Shown here: positions 37,039 through 46,915 of the stretch, one piece after another
Position numbering within the stretch: the stretch's first letter is position 1
Layout of the letters: every line of letters starts with the position of its first letter
NCBI GenBank assembly: GCA_001464895.1
Contig: LNEE01000059.1
Coordinates: 1-64,000 of the forward strand
Reading direction: 5' to 3'
DNA: 64,000 nt
DNA from: Betaproteobacteria bacterium Ga0077532
Lineage (GTDB): Bacteria; Pseudomonadota; Gammaproteobacteria; Burkholderiales; Ga0077523
The notes under the pieces: generated by a model
What the model was told of the DNA's origin: nothing
The model's database searches: none
What the model saw: the letters and a program-made list of their open reading frames with translations, nothing else
Translations under genes and position numbers: made by a program

Positions 37039-37836
37039 ATGTCACGCATATCCGCCACGTTCGAAAAGCTCCAGGCTGCGGGCCGCAAAGCGCTCATCCC
37101 GTTCGTCACTGCCGGTGATCCCGACAATGCCTCGGCCGTTCCGATCATGCATACGCTGGTGGCTGCCGGTGCGAACATCATCGAGCTGGGGGTCCCTTTC
37201 TCCGATCCGATGGCCGACGGCCCCACGATCCAGCGTTCGAGCGAGCGTGCCTTGAAGAACGGCACGTCGCTGCGCGACGTTCTGGGCTTCGTCACCGAGT
37301 TCCGGACGCGCGACAGCGAAACACCGGTCGTGCTGATGGGCTACGCGAACCCGATCGAGGCGATGGGCTACGATGCGTTCGCGGATGCCGCGGCCGAAGC
37401 TGGTGTCGATGGTGTTCTCGTGGTGGACTATCCGCCCGAGGAGAGCGAGCCGCTCACCATGAAGCTGCGCCACCGGGGCATCGATTCCATCTTCCTGCTT
37501 TCGCCGACGTCGATGGAGGCGAGGATGGACGGTGTCGCGCGGCTCGCCAGCGGCTATGTCTATTACGTCTCACTGAAGGGCGTGACGGGCGCAGCCAACA
37601 TCGACCTCACGGAAGTGTCGGAGCGCATTCCGCAGATCCGCAGCCGGGTGAATCTCCCGATCGGTGTCGGGTTCGGCATCCGCGACGGCGCCACCGCCCG
37701 TGCGATTGCCGGGGTGTCGGATGCCGTGGTGATCGGGAGCCGGCTGGTGCAGGAGATCGAGTCGTCGCCGCCGGAAGCGTTGCTGGAGAATCTGCATCGC
37801 CTGGTGAGCGAGATCCGGCAGGCCATGGATGCCTGA
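37039..37836 (+). CDS. trpA: Tryptophan synthase alpha subunit
   Basis: A 265-residue TIM barrel cleaving indole-glycerol phosphate. The catalytic pair Glu49 and Asp60 are both in place ([15 protein letters not shown]), and the phosphate loop VGFGIRDG is present. The ATG at 37039 gives the normal N-terminus [19 protein letters not shown]. The gap from trpB carries a short repetitive GATCACGGATC spacer and no obvious terminator. Confidence 0.97.
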   Translation: MSRISATFEKLQAAGRKALIPFVTAGDPDNASAVPIMHTLVAAGANIIELGVPFSDPMADGPTIQRSSERALKNGTSLRDVLGFVTEFRTRDSETPVVLMGYANPIEAMGYDAFADAAAEAGVDGVLVVDYPPEESEPLTMKLRHRGIDSIFLLSPTSMEARMDGVARLASGYVYYVSLKGVTGAANIDLTEVSERIPQIRSRVNLPIGVGFGIRDGATARAIAGVSDAVVIGSRLVQEIESSPPEALLENLHRLVSEIRQAMDA

Positions 37837-37890
37837 CGCCGTCAGCATGCGTATCCGCGGTGGCAGGGCAGTGCGACAGGAGGCCCATCG

Positions 37891-38757
37891 ATGAGCTGGT
37901 TGCAGAAGCTGCTTCCCCCGAAGATCAAGCGTAATGCGGGGCCGTCCCGCAAGAACGTCCCGGAAGGTCTATGGAGCAAGTGCGAGGTCTGCGAGACCGT
38001 GCTCTATCGCGCCGACCTCGAGAAGAACCTCTGTGTGTGTCCCAAGTGCGGTCACCACATGCGCGTCACCGCCCGCGAGCGGCTCGACTACTTCCTCGAT
38101 CCCGACGGCCGGTTCGAGATCGGCGCGGAAGTCGTGCCGGTCGACTTCCTAAAGTTCGTCGACAGCAAGCGCTACGTCGAGCGGCTCCAGCAGGCGCAGG
38201 CCGAGACCGAGGAGGAAGACGCACTCGTGGCCATGCAAGGCGCGCTGAAGAACATGCCCGTCGTCGCAGTCGCGTTCGAATTCCGCTTCCTGGGGGGGTC
38301 GATGGGGTCTGTCGTGGGTGAGCGTTTCGTCCGCGCCGTGCAGACCGCCGTCGAGCAGAAGATGCCTTTCGTCTGTTTCAGCGCAAGCGGCGGTGCACGC
38401 ATGCAGGAGGGACTCACATCGCTCATGCAGATGGCCAAGACCACGGCGGCGCTGACGCAGCTCTCCAGGCGCGGACAGCCCTTCGTCTCGGTCCTGACCG
38501 ACCCCACCATGGGTGGCGTGTCGGCCAGCTTCGCGTTTCTTGGGGATGTCGTCATTGCGGAGCCGAACGCGCTCGTGGGCTTTGCCGGACCTCGGGTGAT
38601 CGAGCAGACGGTGCGGCAGACGCTTCCCGAGGGTTTCCAGCGGTCCGAGTTCCTGCTGGAGCATGGCGCCGTCGACATGATCGTCGACCGCCGCGAACTT
38701 CGCGACCGCATCGCCAGCATGCTCGCCGTGCTCGGACACCAACCTTCCCCCCAGTGA
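37891..38757 (+). CDS. accD: Acetyl-CoA carboxylase carboxyltransferase beta subunit
   Basis: A 288-residue subunit transferring carboxyl from biotin to acetyl-CoA, the first step of fatty-acid synthesis. The N-terminal zinc finger has two CxxC pairs 16 residues apart (CEVC ... CPKC, about 31-53). The crotonase-like core carries [12 protein letters not shown] and [17 protein letters not shown] lies before the ATG. The partner accA is not in the window. The trpA-accD-folC order is standard for Proteobacteria. Confidence 0.98.
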   Translation: MSWLQKLLPPKIKRNAGPSRKNVPEGLWSKCEVCETVLYRADLEKNLCVCPKCGHHMRVTARERLDYFLDPDGRFEIGAEVVPVDFLKFVDSKRYVERLQQAQAETEEEDALVAMQGALKNMPVVAVAFEFRFLGGSMGSVVGERFVRAVQTAVEQKMPFVCFSASGGARMQEGLTSLMQMAKTTAALTQLSRRGQPFVSVLTDPTMGGVSASFAFLGDVVIAEPNALVGFAGPRVIEQTVRQTLPEGFQRSEFLLEHGAVDMIVDRRELRDRIASMLAVLGHQPSPQ

Positions 38758-38819
38758 TGTTCCGCCATCGAACCTGATCGACCGATCCAGGATCGCTGCT
38801 CGCCGCAGGCCACTGAAGC

Positions 38820-40124
38820 ATGACGACGGATCCCGTTCAGGATGCGGCGGATCCGCATCCGCAGGACCTCGATGGGTGGTTGCGCCACATCGAGCGCGCA
38901 CACCCCAGATCCATCGAGATGGGGCTGGATCGCGTGCGGATCGTGCGGGACCGTCTCGGACTCACGCCTGACTTTCCGCTGCTCATCGTGGGCGGGACGA
39001 ACGGCAAGGGGTCGACCTGCGCGTTCATGGAGGCGATGCTCGTCTGCGCGGGGTATCGCGTGGGTTGCTACACGAGTCCGCACCTGATCCGGTACAACGA
39101 GCGCGTGCGCATCGATCGCGCCGAGGTCTCGGACGAGGCACTTTGCGAATCCTTCGCGGAGATCGAGCGGGCGCGAGGCGAGGTCCCGCTCACCTACTTC
39201 GAGTTCGGCACGCTGGCGGCGGTCTGGCAGTTCCAGCGCGCGGGCGTAGATGTCGCCGTGCTCGAAGTCGGGCTCGGTGGTCGTCTCGATGCCGTCAACG
39301 TCTTCGATGCCGACTGTGCCACCGTCACATCCATCGGCATCGACCATGTCGAGTACCTCGGACCCACACGCGAATCGATCGGATTCGAGAAGGCAGGCAT
39401 CTTCCGCCACGGACGACCTGCCGTGATCGGTGACCCCGACCCTCCCGCAACACTCCTGGCGCACGCCGAAGCGATCGGGGCGCGTGTCCTGCGGGCAGGC
39501 CGGGATTTCCGGGCGGTGGACGAAGAGTCGCAGTGGCGCTACGAGGGCCCCGGCGGACTGCGCGCTGGACTCCCGTGGCCGGCGCTACGCGGGCCTGTCC
39601 AACTCGGCAATGCGGCGGTCGCAATCACGGCGCTCGACACCCTGCGGGACCGACTCCCCGTGAGCGGTGGCGCCCTGCGGGAGGGGCTCGCAACGGTGGA
39701 ACTGCCGGGGCGTTTCCAGGTGCTGCCGGGGCGCCCGCTCGTGATTCTCGATGTCGCCCACAATCCGCATGCAGCCGAGCGTCTGGCCGCAGCACTCGGG
39801 CGGATGCCTTGTACCGGCCAGACGCGCGCCGTGTTCGGCATGCTGGGCGACAAGGACATCGCCGGCGTTGCGATACTGTTGAAGCCGCATGTCGACCGTT
39901 GGCATCTCGCGCCGCTGCCAGGGCCCCGGGGCGTGGACACGATCCGCCTTGCGGCAGCTCTCGACGAGGCACAGGTTCTCGACGAGGTCCGGCAGCACGT
40001 TTCGTTGCGCGAAGCGCTTATTGCAGCGCGGGATGACGCACGGGCCGATGATAGAATCCTGGTCTTCGGATCCTTCCTGACCGTCGCGGCCGCCCTCGAA
40101 TTTCTGCGCGGCATCGGCGGTTGA
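38820..40124 (+). CDS. folC: Dihydrofolate synthase / folylpolyglutamate synthase
   Basis: A 434-residue Mur-ligase-like enzyme adding glutamate to dihydropteroate and folates. The P-loop is VGGTNGKGSTCAFME and the next motif CYTSPHLIRYNERVRI. GHDxVEYLG-like SIGIDHVEYLG carries a metal-ligand His, and the C-terminal ligase domain has LDVAHNPHAAERLA. It is complete. A TAGAAT at 40052-40057 near its 3' end could drive the dedD-like gene. Confidence 0.97.
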   Translation: MTTDPVQDAADPHPQDLDGWLRHIERAHPRSIEMGLDRVRIVRDRLGLTPDFPLLIVGGTNGKGSTCAFMEAMLVCAGYRVGCYTSPHLIRYNERVRIDRAEVSDEALCESFAEIERARGEVPLTYFEFGTLAAVWQFQRAGVDVAVLEVGLGGRLDAVNVFDADCATVTSIGIDHVEYLGPTRESIGFEKAGIFRHGRPAVIGDPDPPATLLAHAEAIGARVLRAGRDFRAVDEESQWRYEGPGGLRAGLPWPALRGPVQLGNAAVAITALDTLRDRLPVSGGALREGLATVELPGRFQVLPGRPLVILDVAHNPHAAERLAAALGRMPCTGQTRAVFGMLGDKDIAGVAILLKPHVDRWHLAPLPGPRGVDTIRLAAALDEAQVLDEVRQHVSLREALIAARDDARADDRILVFGSFLTVAAALEFLRGIGG

Positions 40125-40127
40125 CAG

Positions 40128-40886
40128 ATGGCTAAGCCTCAGCCGGTCACTGAACAAGAAATTTCTCTTCGCAAGCGCGCGCGCCGACGGCTCGTCGGTG
40201 CCATCGCCCTCGTGCTCGTCGTCGCCGTCGTGTTGCCATGGGTCGTCGACGACGACCCGCCGCCCCGGCTGAAGAACGTCGACATCGCAATTCCCGCCGT
40301 GGAATCCGTGGATCGCAAGTTCCCGCCTGCGGCGCCGGTCGCGGAAGCGATTCCTGCCCCCGATTCGGAGACCGCGCAGGGCACGGGCGACACGCCGGTC
40401 GCTGAACCCGCAGCGAAGCCGGCCGATGGGCCCGCCACGACCTCACCGCAGTCCGCGGCAGTTCCCGCTGATTCCCGTGCCGCCCAATCGGCGGCGCGCT
40501 CGGAGCCAGACCCCGAGGCTTCGCCTCCGAAGGCGGTGGCCAAGTCGGAGCCCAGGGCCACCGCGAAGTCCGATCCCAAGCCCGATGTGAGAGCGGACGT
40601 CAAACCTGCTGCGCAGGTGCAAAGTGCGCAGGCGCCCGGCGGCAGGGGATTCGTCATGCAGGTCGGTGCGTTCTCGTCCGCCGACAAGGCGAAGCAGTTG
40701 CAGCAGCAGCTCAGGGCGGCAGGGTTCCCTGCTTACCTTGAGCCCGTGAAGACTGCATCGGGCGAACGTACGCGGGTCCGCGCCGGACCCTTCGCGACGG
40801 TCGAGGCGGCCCAGAAGGCCCGCACCCGGCTGCTCGGTCTGAAGGTGGCGCAGGGCGACCTCAAGGTCGTGCCTCGCGAGAACTGA
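40128..40886 (+). CDS. dedD: SPOR-domain cell-division protein, DedD-like
   Basis: A 252-residue bitopic protein with a short cytoplasmic N-terminus, one transmembrane helix (about 21-40), a long Ala/Pro/Lys-rich periplasmic linker, and a C-terminal SPOR domain (about 175-250, beginning GGRGFVMQVGAFSS). SPOR domains bind denuded peptidoglycan glycans at the septum. It starts 3 nt after folC and precedes cvpA, the same order as E. coli folC-dedD-cvpA-purF. Confidence 0.92.
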   Translation: MAKPQPVTEQEISLRKRARRRLVGAIALVLVVAVVLPWVVDDDPPPRLKNVDIAIPAVESVDRKFPPAAPVAEAIPAPDSETAQGTGDTPVAEPAAKPADGPATTSPQSAAVPADSRAAQSAARSEPDPEASPPKAVAKSEPRATAKSDPKPDVRADVKPAAQVQSAQAPGGRGFVMQVGAFSSADKAKQLQQQLRAAGFPAYLEPVKTASGERTRVRAGPFATVEAAQKARTRLLGLKVAQGDLKVVPREN

Positions 40887-40903
40887 CCCGCGGAGTCCGT
40901 CCC

Positions 40904-41401
40904 GTGACCTGGTTCGACATCGCAGTGTTCGCCGTGCTCGGCATTTCGGTGCTGCTCGGCGTGATGCGGGGCCTGATCAAGGAACTGATGGCCCTCGCGT
41001 CCTGGATTCTTGCGTTCTTTCTCGCTCGCCAGTTCGGGCCGACACTGGCCGCTCTGATGCCCGGCAATCTGCAGCCGGCCGAACTGCGGCTCGCTGCCGG
41101 TTTCGTGTGCGTGCTGTTCGGTGCGCTGCTGGTATTCTGGGTTGCCGGATTCCTGATGACCGAAGTGATCAAGGCGGCAGGTCTCGCCGGTGCGAATCAC
41201 TTTCTCGGAGCCGGGTTCGGGCTCCTGAGAGGGGCGGTCATCGTCGTGATAGCGGTGATGGTGGCCGGTCTCACTTCGCTGCCGAAGGAACCGGGCTGGC
41301 GGAACGCCTGGTTGTCACCGCCGTTCGAGGCGCTTGCATTGGCCCTTCGGCCGTGGATGCCAGAAGTAGTGAGAAGCAACGTCAGGTATGACTCTGATTG
41401 A
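40904..41401 (+). CDS. cvpA: CvpA family protein
   Basis: A 165-residue inner-membrane protein with four predicted helices (near 3-18, 28-45, 65-85 and 105-125). The start TWFDIAVFAVLGISVLLGVMRG is the family signature. CvpA is linked to colicin V production and envelope homeostasis in E. coli; the mechanism is unclear. GTG start with GGAG upstream. It lies 86 nt before purF. Confidence 0.95.
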   Translation: MTWFDIAVFAVLGISVLLGVMRGLIKELMALASWILAFFLARQFGPTLAALMPGNLQPAELRLAAGFVCVLFGALLVFWVAGFLMTEVIKAAGLAGANHFLGAGFGLLRGAVIVVIAVMVAGLTSLPKEPGWRNAWLSPPFEALALALRPWMPEVVRSNVRYDSD

Positions 41402-41487
41402 ACGCCAAACTCCGCATCCGCGGCGCGGCGTGAAGTGAAGTGTGGTGCGCCGGAACCTTCCGGCGGCCGGTACGGGAGAAAAGGGCG

Positions 41488-43011
41488 ATGTGCGGGATTC
41501 TCGGAGTGGTGGCCATGGGCCCCGTGAACCAGCTTCTGTACGACGGCCTGCTCGTGCTCCAGCACCGCGGCCAGGACGCGGCGGGCATCGTGACGGCGGA
41601 GGGCAACGCCTTCCACATGCACAAGGGCAGCGGTCTCGTTCGGGACGTCTTCCGGACGCGCGACATGCGCAACCTCATGGGTACCGTCGGGATCGGTCAC
41701 TGCCGCTACCCCACGGCCGGTTCCGCGAACAATCCGGCGGAGTCCCAACCCTTCTACGTCAATTCCCCGTTCGGCATCGTGCTCGGCCACAACGGCAATC
41801 TGACCAACGCCGAACAACTGAAGCGCGATCTCTTCCGCGAAGACCTCAGGCACGTCAACACCAACTCGGACTCCGAGGTGCTGCTCAACGTTCTGGCCCA
41901 TGAGCTGCAGGCCAACGCTCGTGGCTTCCAACTCGACCCAGAGACCATCTTCGCCGCGGTGAAAGGTGTCCATCGACGCTGCCGTGGCGCCTACGCCGTC
42001 GTGGCGAGCATCGCCGGCGTCGGCATGCTGGCCTTCCGGGATCCTTTCGGCATCCGGCCACTGGTCATCGGTGAGTCGCAGACCGAGAACGGCACCGAGT
42101 TCCTCGTGGCCTCCGAGAGCGTTGCGCTCGATGCCCTCGGTTACAAGCTGGTGCGGGACGTCGCGCCCGGCGAGGCGATCCTCGTGGACTTCGAGGGCAA
42201 GTTCCACAGCCGTCAGTGCGCCGAGAATCCTTCGCTGAACCCCTGCATCTTCGAGTACGTGTATCTCGCGCGTCCGGACTCCGTGATCGACGGGATCTCG
42301 GTCTACGAGACCCGCCTGCGTATGGGGCAGAGCCTTGCCGCCAAGATCCGGCGCGATCATCCGGGGCTGCAGATCGACGTCGTGATCCCGATTCCCGACT
42401 CGAGCCGCCCCGCCGCCATGGAACTGGCCCATGAACTCGGCGTCGCCTATCGCGAGGGGTTCATCAAGAACCGCTACATCGGGCGCACCTTCATCATGCC
42501 GGGTCACGCGGTGCGGCGGAAATCGGTGCGGCAGAAGCTGAACGCCATCGCGATGGAGTTCAAGGGCAAGAACGTCCTGCTCGTCGACGATTCCATCGTG
42601 CGCGGCACCACCAGCCGCGAGATCGTGCAGATGGCGCGCGAGTCGGGCGCGAACCGCGTGTTCTTCGCGTCCGCCTCACCGCCCGTACGCTTCCCGAACG
42701 TGTACGGCATCGACATGCCGACCGCCCGCGAACTGATCGCGAACAACCGCACGGACGACGAAATCGCGGCCGAGATCGGTGCGGACTGCCTGATCTACCA
42801 GGATCTCGATGCGCTGATCGAGAGCGTTCGGTCGGTGAATCCGTCCGTGAAGAACTTCGAGACCTCGTGCTTCAGCGGGGAGTACGTCACCGGCGACGTG
42901 ACGCCCGAGTATCTCGCCGGGGTCGAGGCCGAGCGCAACGACGATACGTTGTCGCGCAGGCTGTCGTCCTCGGTCACGCAACTCGACCTGAATCTCGTGG
43001 AGGCTGGCTGA
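41488..43011 (+). CDS. purF: Amidophosphoribosyltransferase
   Basis: A 507-residue enzyme committing PRPP to purine synthesis with glutamine-derived ammonia. The N-terminal nucleophile is Cys2 in MCGILGVVA, exposed after Met removal. The PRPP loop [13 protein letters not shown] and the phosphoribosyltransferase fold are complete. The ATG at 41488 is fixed by the need for Cys2. GGGAG and AAGGG precede it. Confidence 0.98.
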   Translation: MCGILGVVAMGPVNQLLYDGLLVLQHRGQDAAGIVTAEGNAFHMHKGSGLVRDVFRTRDMRNLMGTVGIGHCRYPTAGSANNPAESQPFYVNSPFGIVLGHNGNLTNAEQLKRDLFREDLRHVNTNSDSEVLLNVLAHELQANARGFQLDPETIFAAVKGVHRRCRGAYAVVASIAGVGMLAFRDPFGIRPLVIGESQTENGTEFLVASESVALDALGYKLVRDVAPGEAILVDFEGKFHSRQCAENPSLNPCIFEYVYLARPDSVIDGISVYETRLRMGQSLAAKIRRDHPGLQIDVVIPIPDSSRPAAMELAHELGVAYREGFIKNRYIGRTFIMPGHAVRRKSVRQKLNAIAMEFKGKNVLLVDDSIVRGTTSREIVQMARESGANRVFFASASPPVRFPNVYGIDMPTARELIANNRTDDEIAAEIGADCLIYQDLDALIESVRSVNPSVKNFETSCFSGEYVTGDVTPEYLAGVEAERNDDTLSRRLSSSVTQLDLNLVEAG

Positions 43012-43065
43012 CCCCGTGACGCGCCGGCGCTGACCGGCTAAACTTTTCGTGTCGTCCGAAGAGGG

Positions 43066-43122
43066 CGGCGGCGCCGATTTGATCGACAGCTTGCGGGCGC
43101 CCAAAAAATACGGCTAAAGCGT
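43066..43122 (+). ncRNA. SAM-II (SAM-alpha) riboswitch upstream of metZ
   Basis: The segment matches the SAM-II pseudoknot layout. The P1 strand GGCGCC (43070-43075) is followed by GATTTGATCG. AGCTTGC then leads into the pairing strand GGGCGCC (43095-43101). An A-rich linker and the conserved GCTAAAG (43113-43119) complete the pattern. SAM-II aptamers bind S-adenosylmethionine and repress methionine genes. It lies 67 nt before metZ, directly followed by an intrinsic terminator. Confidence 0.88.
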
Positions 43123-43132
43123 GCCGAATGAG

Positions 43133-43172
43133 AGACCCGTTCGAGCGCGAGCCGATCGGGTCTTTTTCTTTT
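43133..43172 (+). terminator. Intrinsic terminator between SAM-II aptamer and metZ
   Basis: AGACCCG pairs with CGGGTCT around a 17-nt loop, then a T-rich tract TTTTTCTTTT. Placed between the aptamer and the metZ ribosome site, it would let the riboswitch act on transcription. It might also end purF messages. Confidence 0.75.
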
Positions 43173-43188
43173 CGGGGGGCAACCGCCC

Positions 43189-44385
43189 ATGACAGCAGGA
43201 AAGCACGACAACGTCACCCAGCAGTACGACATCGAGACGCTTGGTGTTCGCGCCGGGGTGCACCGAACGCCGTTCGGCGAGCACGCCGAGGCACTGTTCC
43301 TCACGTCCAGCTTCGTCTTCGAGAATGCCGCCCAGGCGGCTGCCCGGTTCGCTGGCGAGGACGAAGGGTTCGTCTACTCGCGCTACACCAACCCCACCGT
43401 GCAGGCCTTCGAGGAGCGGCTCGCCGCCCTGGAAGGCGCGGAATGCGCCGTCGCGACTTCCTCGGGGATGGCCGCCATTCTCGGCTGCGTGATGGGGCTC
43501 ATGAAGGCCGGTGAGCACATCGTCGTCTCGCGCAGCGTGTTCGGCGCCACGATGCAGCTCTTCAACAACCTGCTCGCGCGCTTCGGCATCGAGACGACCT
43601 ACGTCTCTCCCACGGATCCCGACGAATGGGCAGCGGCGGTGAGACCGAACACCCGACTCTTCTTCGCCGAGACGCCGTCGAACCCGGTGATGGAAATCGT
43701 CGACATCGGCGCGCTGGGCGAGATCGCGCGTCGGTGCGGCGCGAAGCTGGTGGTCGACAACTGCTTCTGCTCACCAGCGATTCAGCGGCCCATCGATCTG
43801 GGCGCGGACATCGTCATCCATTCCGCCACGAAGTATCTCGACGGTCAGGGGCGCGTGATGGGCGGCGCAGTGCTGGGCGAGCGCGCGGTCGTGAAGGACC
43901 CTCTTACCACCTTCCTGCGCAACGCCGGCGCCACGCTGAGCCCGTTCAACGCGTGGGTCGTCCTGAAGGGTCTCGAGACGCTGAAGATCCGCATGGATGC
44001 GCAGTCCGCCACCGCCGCCGCTTTGGCGACGTGGCTGGAGGCGCATCCCTCGGTGCGGCGCGTGCACTATCCCGGGCTGGCTTCGCACCCGCAGCATGCG
44101 CTGGCCATGCGTCAGCAGCGCACCGGTGGCGCGATCGTGTCGTTCGAGGTCGAAGGTGGCCGCGAAGCCGCATGGAAGGTGGTCGACGCCACGCGGATGA
44201 TCTCGATCACCGCCAACCTCGGCGACACCAAGAGCACCATCACGCACCCGGCGAGCACCACGCACGGGCGCCTGAAGCCCGAAGCCAGGGCTGCGTCGGG
44301 CATCGGGGAAGGATTGCTGCGGGTGTCGGTCGGACTGGAATCGGTCGGCGACCTGCAGGGCGATCTGGCGCGCGGCCTCAGCTGA
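43189..44385 (+). CDS. metZ: O-succinylhomoserine sulfhydrylase
   Basis: A 398-residue PLP enzyme of the Cys/Met metabolism family, making homocysteine from an O-acylhomoserine and sulfide. PLP Lys215 is in IHSATKYLDGQG. The start, QYDIETLGVRAGVHRTPFGEHAEALFLTS, and the C-terminal SITANLGDTKSTITHPASTTHGRL are typical of MetZ. Preference for succinyl rather than acetyl ester is inferred. A SAM-II riboswitch plus terminator precede it, so high SAM should switch it off. Confidence 0.94.
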   Translation: MTAGKHDNVTQQYDIETLGVRAGVHRTPFGEHAEALFLTSSFVFENAAQAAARFAGEDEGFVYSRYTNPTVQAFEERLAALEGAECAVATSSGMAAILGCVMGLMKAGEHIVVSRSVFGATMQLFNNLLARFGIETTYVSPTDPDEWAAAVRPNTRLFFAETPSNPVMEIVDIGALGEIARRCGAKLVVDNCFCSPAIQRPIDLGADIVIHSATKYLDGQGRVMGGAVLGERAVVKDPLTTFLRNAGATLSPFNAWVVLKGLETLKIRMDAQSATAAALATWLEAHPSVRRVHYPGLASHPQHALAMRQQRTGGAIVSFEVEGGREAAWKVVDATRMISITANLGDTKSTITHPASTTHGRLKPEARAASGIGEGLLRVSVGLESVGDLQGDLARGLS

Positions 44386-44398
44386 GGCCGGGACGGCC
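44386..44398 (+). terminator. Weak hairpin after metZ
   Basis: GGCCG GGA CGGCC, a 5-bp stem directly after the metZ stop and facing the convergent FKBP gene. No T-run is present. Confidence 0.25.
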
Positions 44399-44439
44399 CG
44401 GTGCCCCGAAGTCGCAGGGTGTCACCGGGAAGACTTCTG

Positions 44440-44784
44440 TCAGCGGACGGCCAGCAACTCCACTTCGAACACGAGTGTGGCGTTCGGCGGGATCACACCG
44501 CCGGCACCGCGGGCGCCATAGCCCAGTTCCGGCGGAATCGTGAGCTTGCGCGTGCCACCGATCCGCATCCCCTGCACGCCCTCGTCCCAGCCGGCGATCA
44601 CCTGTCGCTGGCCCAGGCCGAACACGAACGGATCGTTGCGGTCCTTGCTGGAATCGAACTTGGTGCCGTTGGTGAGCCAACCGGTGTAGTGCACGGTGAC
44701 CTGTTGACCGGCGACGGCTTCGGCGCCTTCGCCCACGGTGACGTCGTCGATGACGAGACCGCTCGGAGTGGTGGTGGAGGACAT
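44440..44784 (-). CDS. FKBP-type peptidyl-prolyl isomerase
   Basis: A 114-residue single-domain FKBP without signal peptide, so cytoplasmic. It carries [39 protein letters not shown] and the C-terminal [13 protein letters not shown], all standard for active FKBPs. It catalyses proline cis-trans isomerisation in folding. A TAGAAT -10 lies 28 nt upstream, separating it from lpxH. Confidence 0.95.
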   Translation of the reverse strand: MSSTTTPSGLVIDDVTVGEGAEAVAGQQVTVHYTGWLTNGTKFDSSKDRNDPFVFGLGQRQVIAGWDEGVQGMRIGGTRKLTIPPELGYGARGAGGVIPPNATLVFEVELLAVR

Positions 44785-44811
44785 GGACGTCTCACGCGTT
44801 GAGGGAGCCGG

Positions 44812-44817
44812 ATTCTA
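44812..44817 (-). promoter_or_regulatory. Candidate -10 element for the FKBP gene
   Basis: TAGAAT followed by CCGGC on the minus strand. Same sequence context as the proA and thyA elements. Confidence 0.4.
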
Positions 44818-44859
44818 GCCCGATGCAGGGCTTCCGCAGCCGCTCGCGCGGCATGAACC

Positions 44860-45600
44860 TCAAAGAGGCAGCGGCAGCCGCGAGACGCCGCGGGCATCGA
44901 TGCGCAACGCTTCCGCGAGATCGGCGCGCCAGTCCGCGATGACCCAGCGTTCGCAGCGATGGCCGTCCACGACGTGCTCGTGCACAGCCGGTCGATGGGT
45001 GTGGCCGTGGATGAGTCGCGGATACCCGTTCGCGCGGAGGACGTCCTCCACCGCAGCGGGTGCGACATCCATTATGTCCATCGTCTTCGCCTGCTTCTCG
45101 CGCTCGCTGGCGTCCCGGGTTGCGCCGACCTGCTGCCAGCGGACAGCCACCGGCAGCGACAGGAATTGCGCCTGCACCTTCGGATTGCGCACCTGGGCGC
45201 GGAACGCCATGTACGCGTGGTCGTCGGTGCACAGAGAGTCCCCATGCATGAGCAGGGTGGGCGTGCCGTGAAGGTCGACGACGGTCGGGTCGTCGATCAG
45301 CCTGGCACCTGAGGCGGTGGCGAAATCGCCATCCGCGAGGAAGTCCCGGTTGCCGACCATGAAGTGCACGGCAACGCCCGTGTCGGCCACGGACTTGAGC
45401 GCGCCGCACACCTCGCGGTGCAGCGGATCGTCGAGGGTGTCATCACCGATCCAGAAGTCGAAGAGGTCGCCCAGAACATACAACGCCGATGCCGTGGGGG
45501 CGATCTCGCGACAGAACCGCACGAAGCGTTGCGTGAGCACAGGCTGCGCGGGCGCGAGATGCAGGTCGCTCACGATGAGCGTGAAGGCGTCGGCTGACAC
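44860..45600 (-). CDS. lpxH: UDP-2,3-diacylglucosamine hydrolase
   Basis: A 246-residue calcineurin-like pyrophosphatase, step four of lipid A synthesis, splitting UDP-diacylglucosamine to lipid X and UMP. Metal-binding motifs are all present: VSDLHL, GDLFDFWIGDD, VGNRDF, HGDSL and HGHTHRP. Length is typical (E. coli 240). The start is GTG at 45600. It lies downstream of the two cyclophilin genes. Confidence 0.95.
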   Translation of the reverse strand: MSADAFTLIVSDLHLAPAQPVLTQRFVRFCREIAPTASALYVLGDLFDFWIGDDTLDDPLHREVCGALKSVADTGVAVHFMVGNRDFLADGDFATASGARLIDDPTVVDLHGTPTLLMHGDSLCTDDHAYMAFRAQVRNPKVQAQFLSLPVAVRWQQVGATRDASEREKQAKTMDIMDVAPAAVEDVLRANGYPRLIHGHTHRPAVHEHVVDGHRCERWVIADWRADLAEALRIDARGVSRLPLPL

Positions 45601-45680
45601 TCGAAAGGAAAGGCGGGAAAACTTGAGTGAAGGTGGGGGAGTGGGCGGCGGGCCACCGGGAGGCTGCCCGCCGCGACCGA

Positions 45681-46181
45681 CTACTCGATGATCTCGGCCG
45701 ACTTGATGACGACATCCTCGACCGGGACGTCGCTGTGCATCCCGCGGGTGCCCGTCGTGACCTTCCGGATCTTGTCGACGACGTCCTGGCCTTCGACCAC
45801 ATGGGCGAACACGCAGTAGCCGTAACCTTGTGGCGTCGCGCTCTTGAAGTCGAGGAAGCTGTTGTCCACCACGTTGACGAAGAACTGCGCGGAGGCCGAG
45901 TGCGGGTCCGGCGTGCGCGCCATCGCCACGGAGTAGGCGACGTTCTTCAGGCCGTTGTCGGCCTCGTTCTTCACGGTGGCGCCAGCAGGCTTCTGCTTCA
46001 TGCCGGGCTCGAAGCCGCCGCCCTGGATCATGAAGCCGTCGATCACGCGGTGGAAGATCGTGTTCGCGTAGTGACCGCTCTTCGCGTACTCGAGAAAGTT
46101 TGCGACGGTGAGCGGCGCCTTCGCGGCGTCGAGTTCGAGCGTGATGTCGCCGAACGATGTGCTGAGCTTGACCTTGTTCAT
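45681..46181 (-). CDS. ppiB: Cytoplasmic cyclophilin-type peptidyl-prolyl isomerase
   Basis: A 166-residue cyclophilin without signal peptide. The active-site Arg and Phe lie in [16 protein letters not shown] and the [17 protein letters not shown] block is intact. It starts [16 protein letters not shown], as in PpiB. It is 10 nt downstream of a periplasmic paralogue, and the two are likely co-transcribed. Confidence 0.95.
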   Translation of the reverse strand: MNKVKLSTSFGDITLELDAAKAPLTVANFLEYAKSGHYANTIFHRVIDGFMIQGGGFEPGMKQKPAGATVKNEADNGLKNVAYSVAMARTPDPHSASAQFFVNVVDNSFLDFKSATPQGYGYCVFAHVVEGQDVVDKIRKVTTGTRGMHSDVPVEDVVIKSAEIIE

Positions 46182-46191
46182 GGGAGTTGCC

Positions 46192-46764
46192 TCAGTTGTT
46201 GACGATGCGCACGTCCTCGATCACGACGGGCGTGATCGGAACATTCTGGAAGGGACCGCGGTCGCCCGTCGGGACCTGGACGATGGCATCCACCACGTCC
46301 ATGCCCTTCACGACCTTGCCGAACACGGCGTAGCCCCAGCCTCGCGTGTTGGGGGCCGTGTGGTCGAGGAAGCCGTTGTCGGCCACGTTCACGAAGAACT
46401 GCGCGGTGGCCGAATGCGGGTTCTGCGTCCGCGCCATGGCGAGCGTGCCGCGAGTGTTCTTCAGACCGTTGTCGGCCTCGTTGCGGACCGGCTCGCGGGT
46501 GTCCTTCTGCTGAAACTCCGTCGTGAAGCCGCCACCCTGAGCCATGAAGCCTGGAATCACGCGATGGAAGATCGTGCCCTTGAAAAAGCCGTCCGTCACG
46601 TACTGGAGGAAATTCTCGACGGACTTGGGCGCCTTCTCAGGGTAGAGCTCGATCGTCATGGATCCGAGGTTCGTTTTCATCTCGACCATCGGACCAGCGA
46701 ATGCGGTGCCCGTGGCAACCAGCGCGACGAGCAGAACCGCCGCTATTTTGCGGAAGAACTTCAT
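46192..46764 (-). CDS. ppiA: Periplasmic cyclophilin-type peptidyl-prolyl isomerase
   Basis: A 190-residue cyclophilin with a Sec signal peptide (about 1-23, ending GTAFA). The catalytic [16 protein letters not shown] and the [17 protein letters not shown] block are shared with the downstream cytoplasmic copy, showing an old duplication. It should assist folding of exported proteins. A large two-stem hairpin (46787-46827) lies just upstream of its ATG. Confidence 0.94.
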   Translation of the reverse strand: MKFFRKIAAVLLVALVATGTAFAGPMVEMKTNLGSMTIELYPEKAPKSVENFLQYVTDGFFKGTIFHRVIPGFMAQGGGFTTEFQQKDTREPVRNEADNGLKNTRGTLAMARTQNPHSATAQFFVNVADNGFLDHTAPNTRGWGYAVFGKVVKGMDVVDAIVQVPTGDRGPFQNVPITPVVIEDVRIVNN

Positions 46765-46786
46765 TGGGGTCTCCAGGAATGTGTGT

Positions 46787-46827
46787 GGTCGTTGCCCTAC
46801 AGCCCATCGGGCTGCTCAGCAACGACC
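46787..46827 (-). other. Two-stem hairpin between the L,D-transpeptidase gene and ppiA
   Basis: An outer 8-bp stem (GGTCGTTG with CAACGACC) encloses an inner 6-bp stem (CAGCCC with GGGCTG), separated by 5-nt internal loops on each side. On the minus strand it sits 88 nt past the transpeptidase stop and ends 22 nt before the ppiA ATG. It could be a transcript end or a ppiA leader structure. No T-run follows. Confidence 0.5.
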
Positions 46828-46915
46828 GCTCATGATCGCGATGGGTTCAACGGCGCCAAGGCGAATACGACGCTACGGGACAACGCAGCGGCGTGGGTAA
46901 CGCGACCGCCAATGC

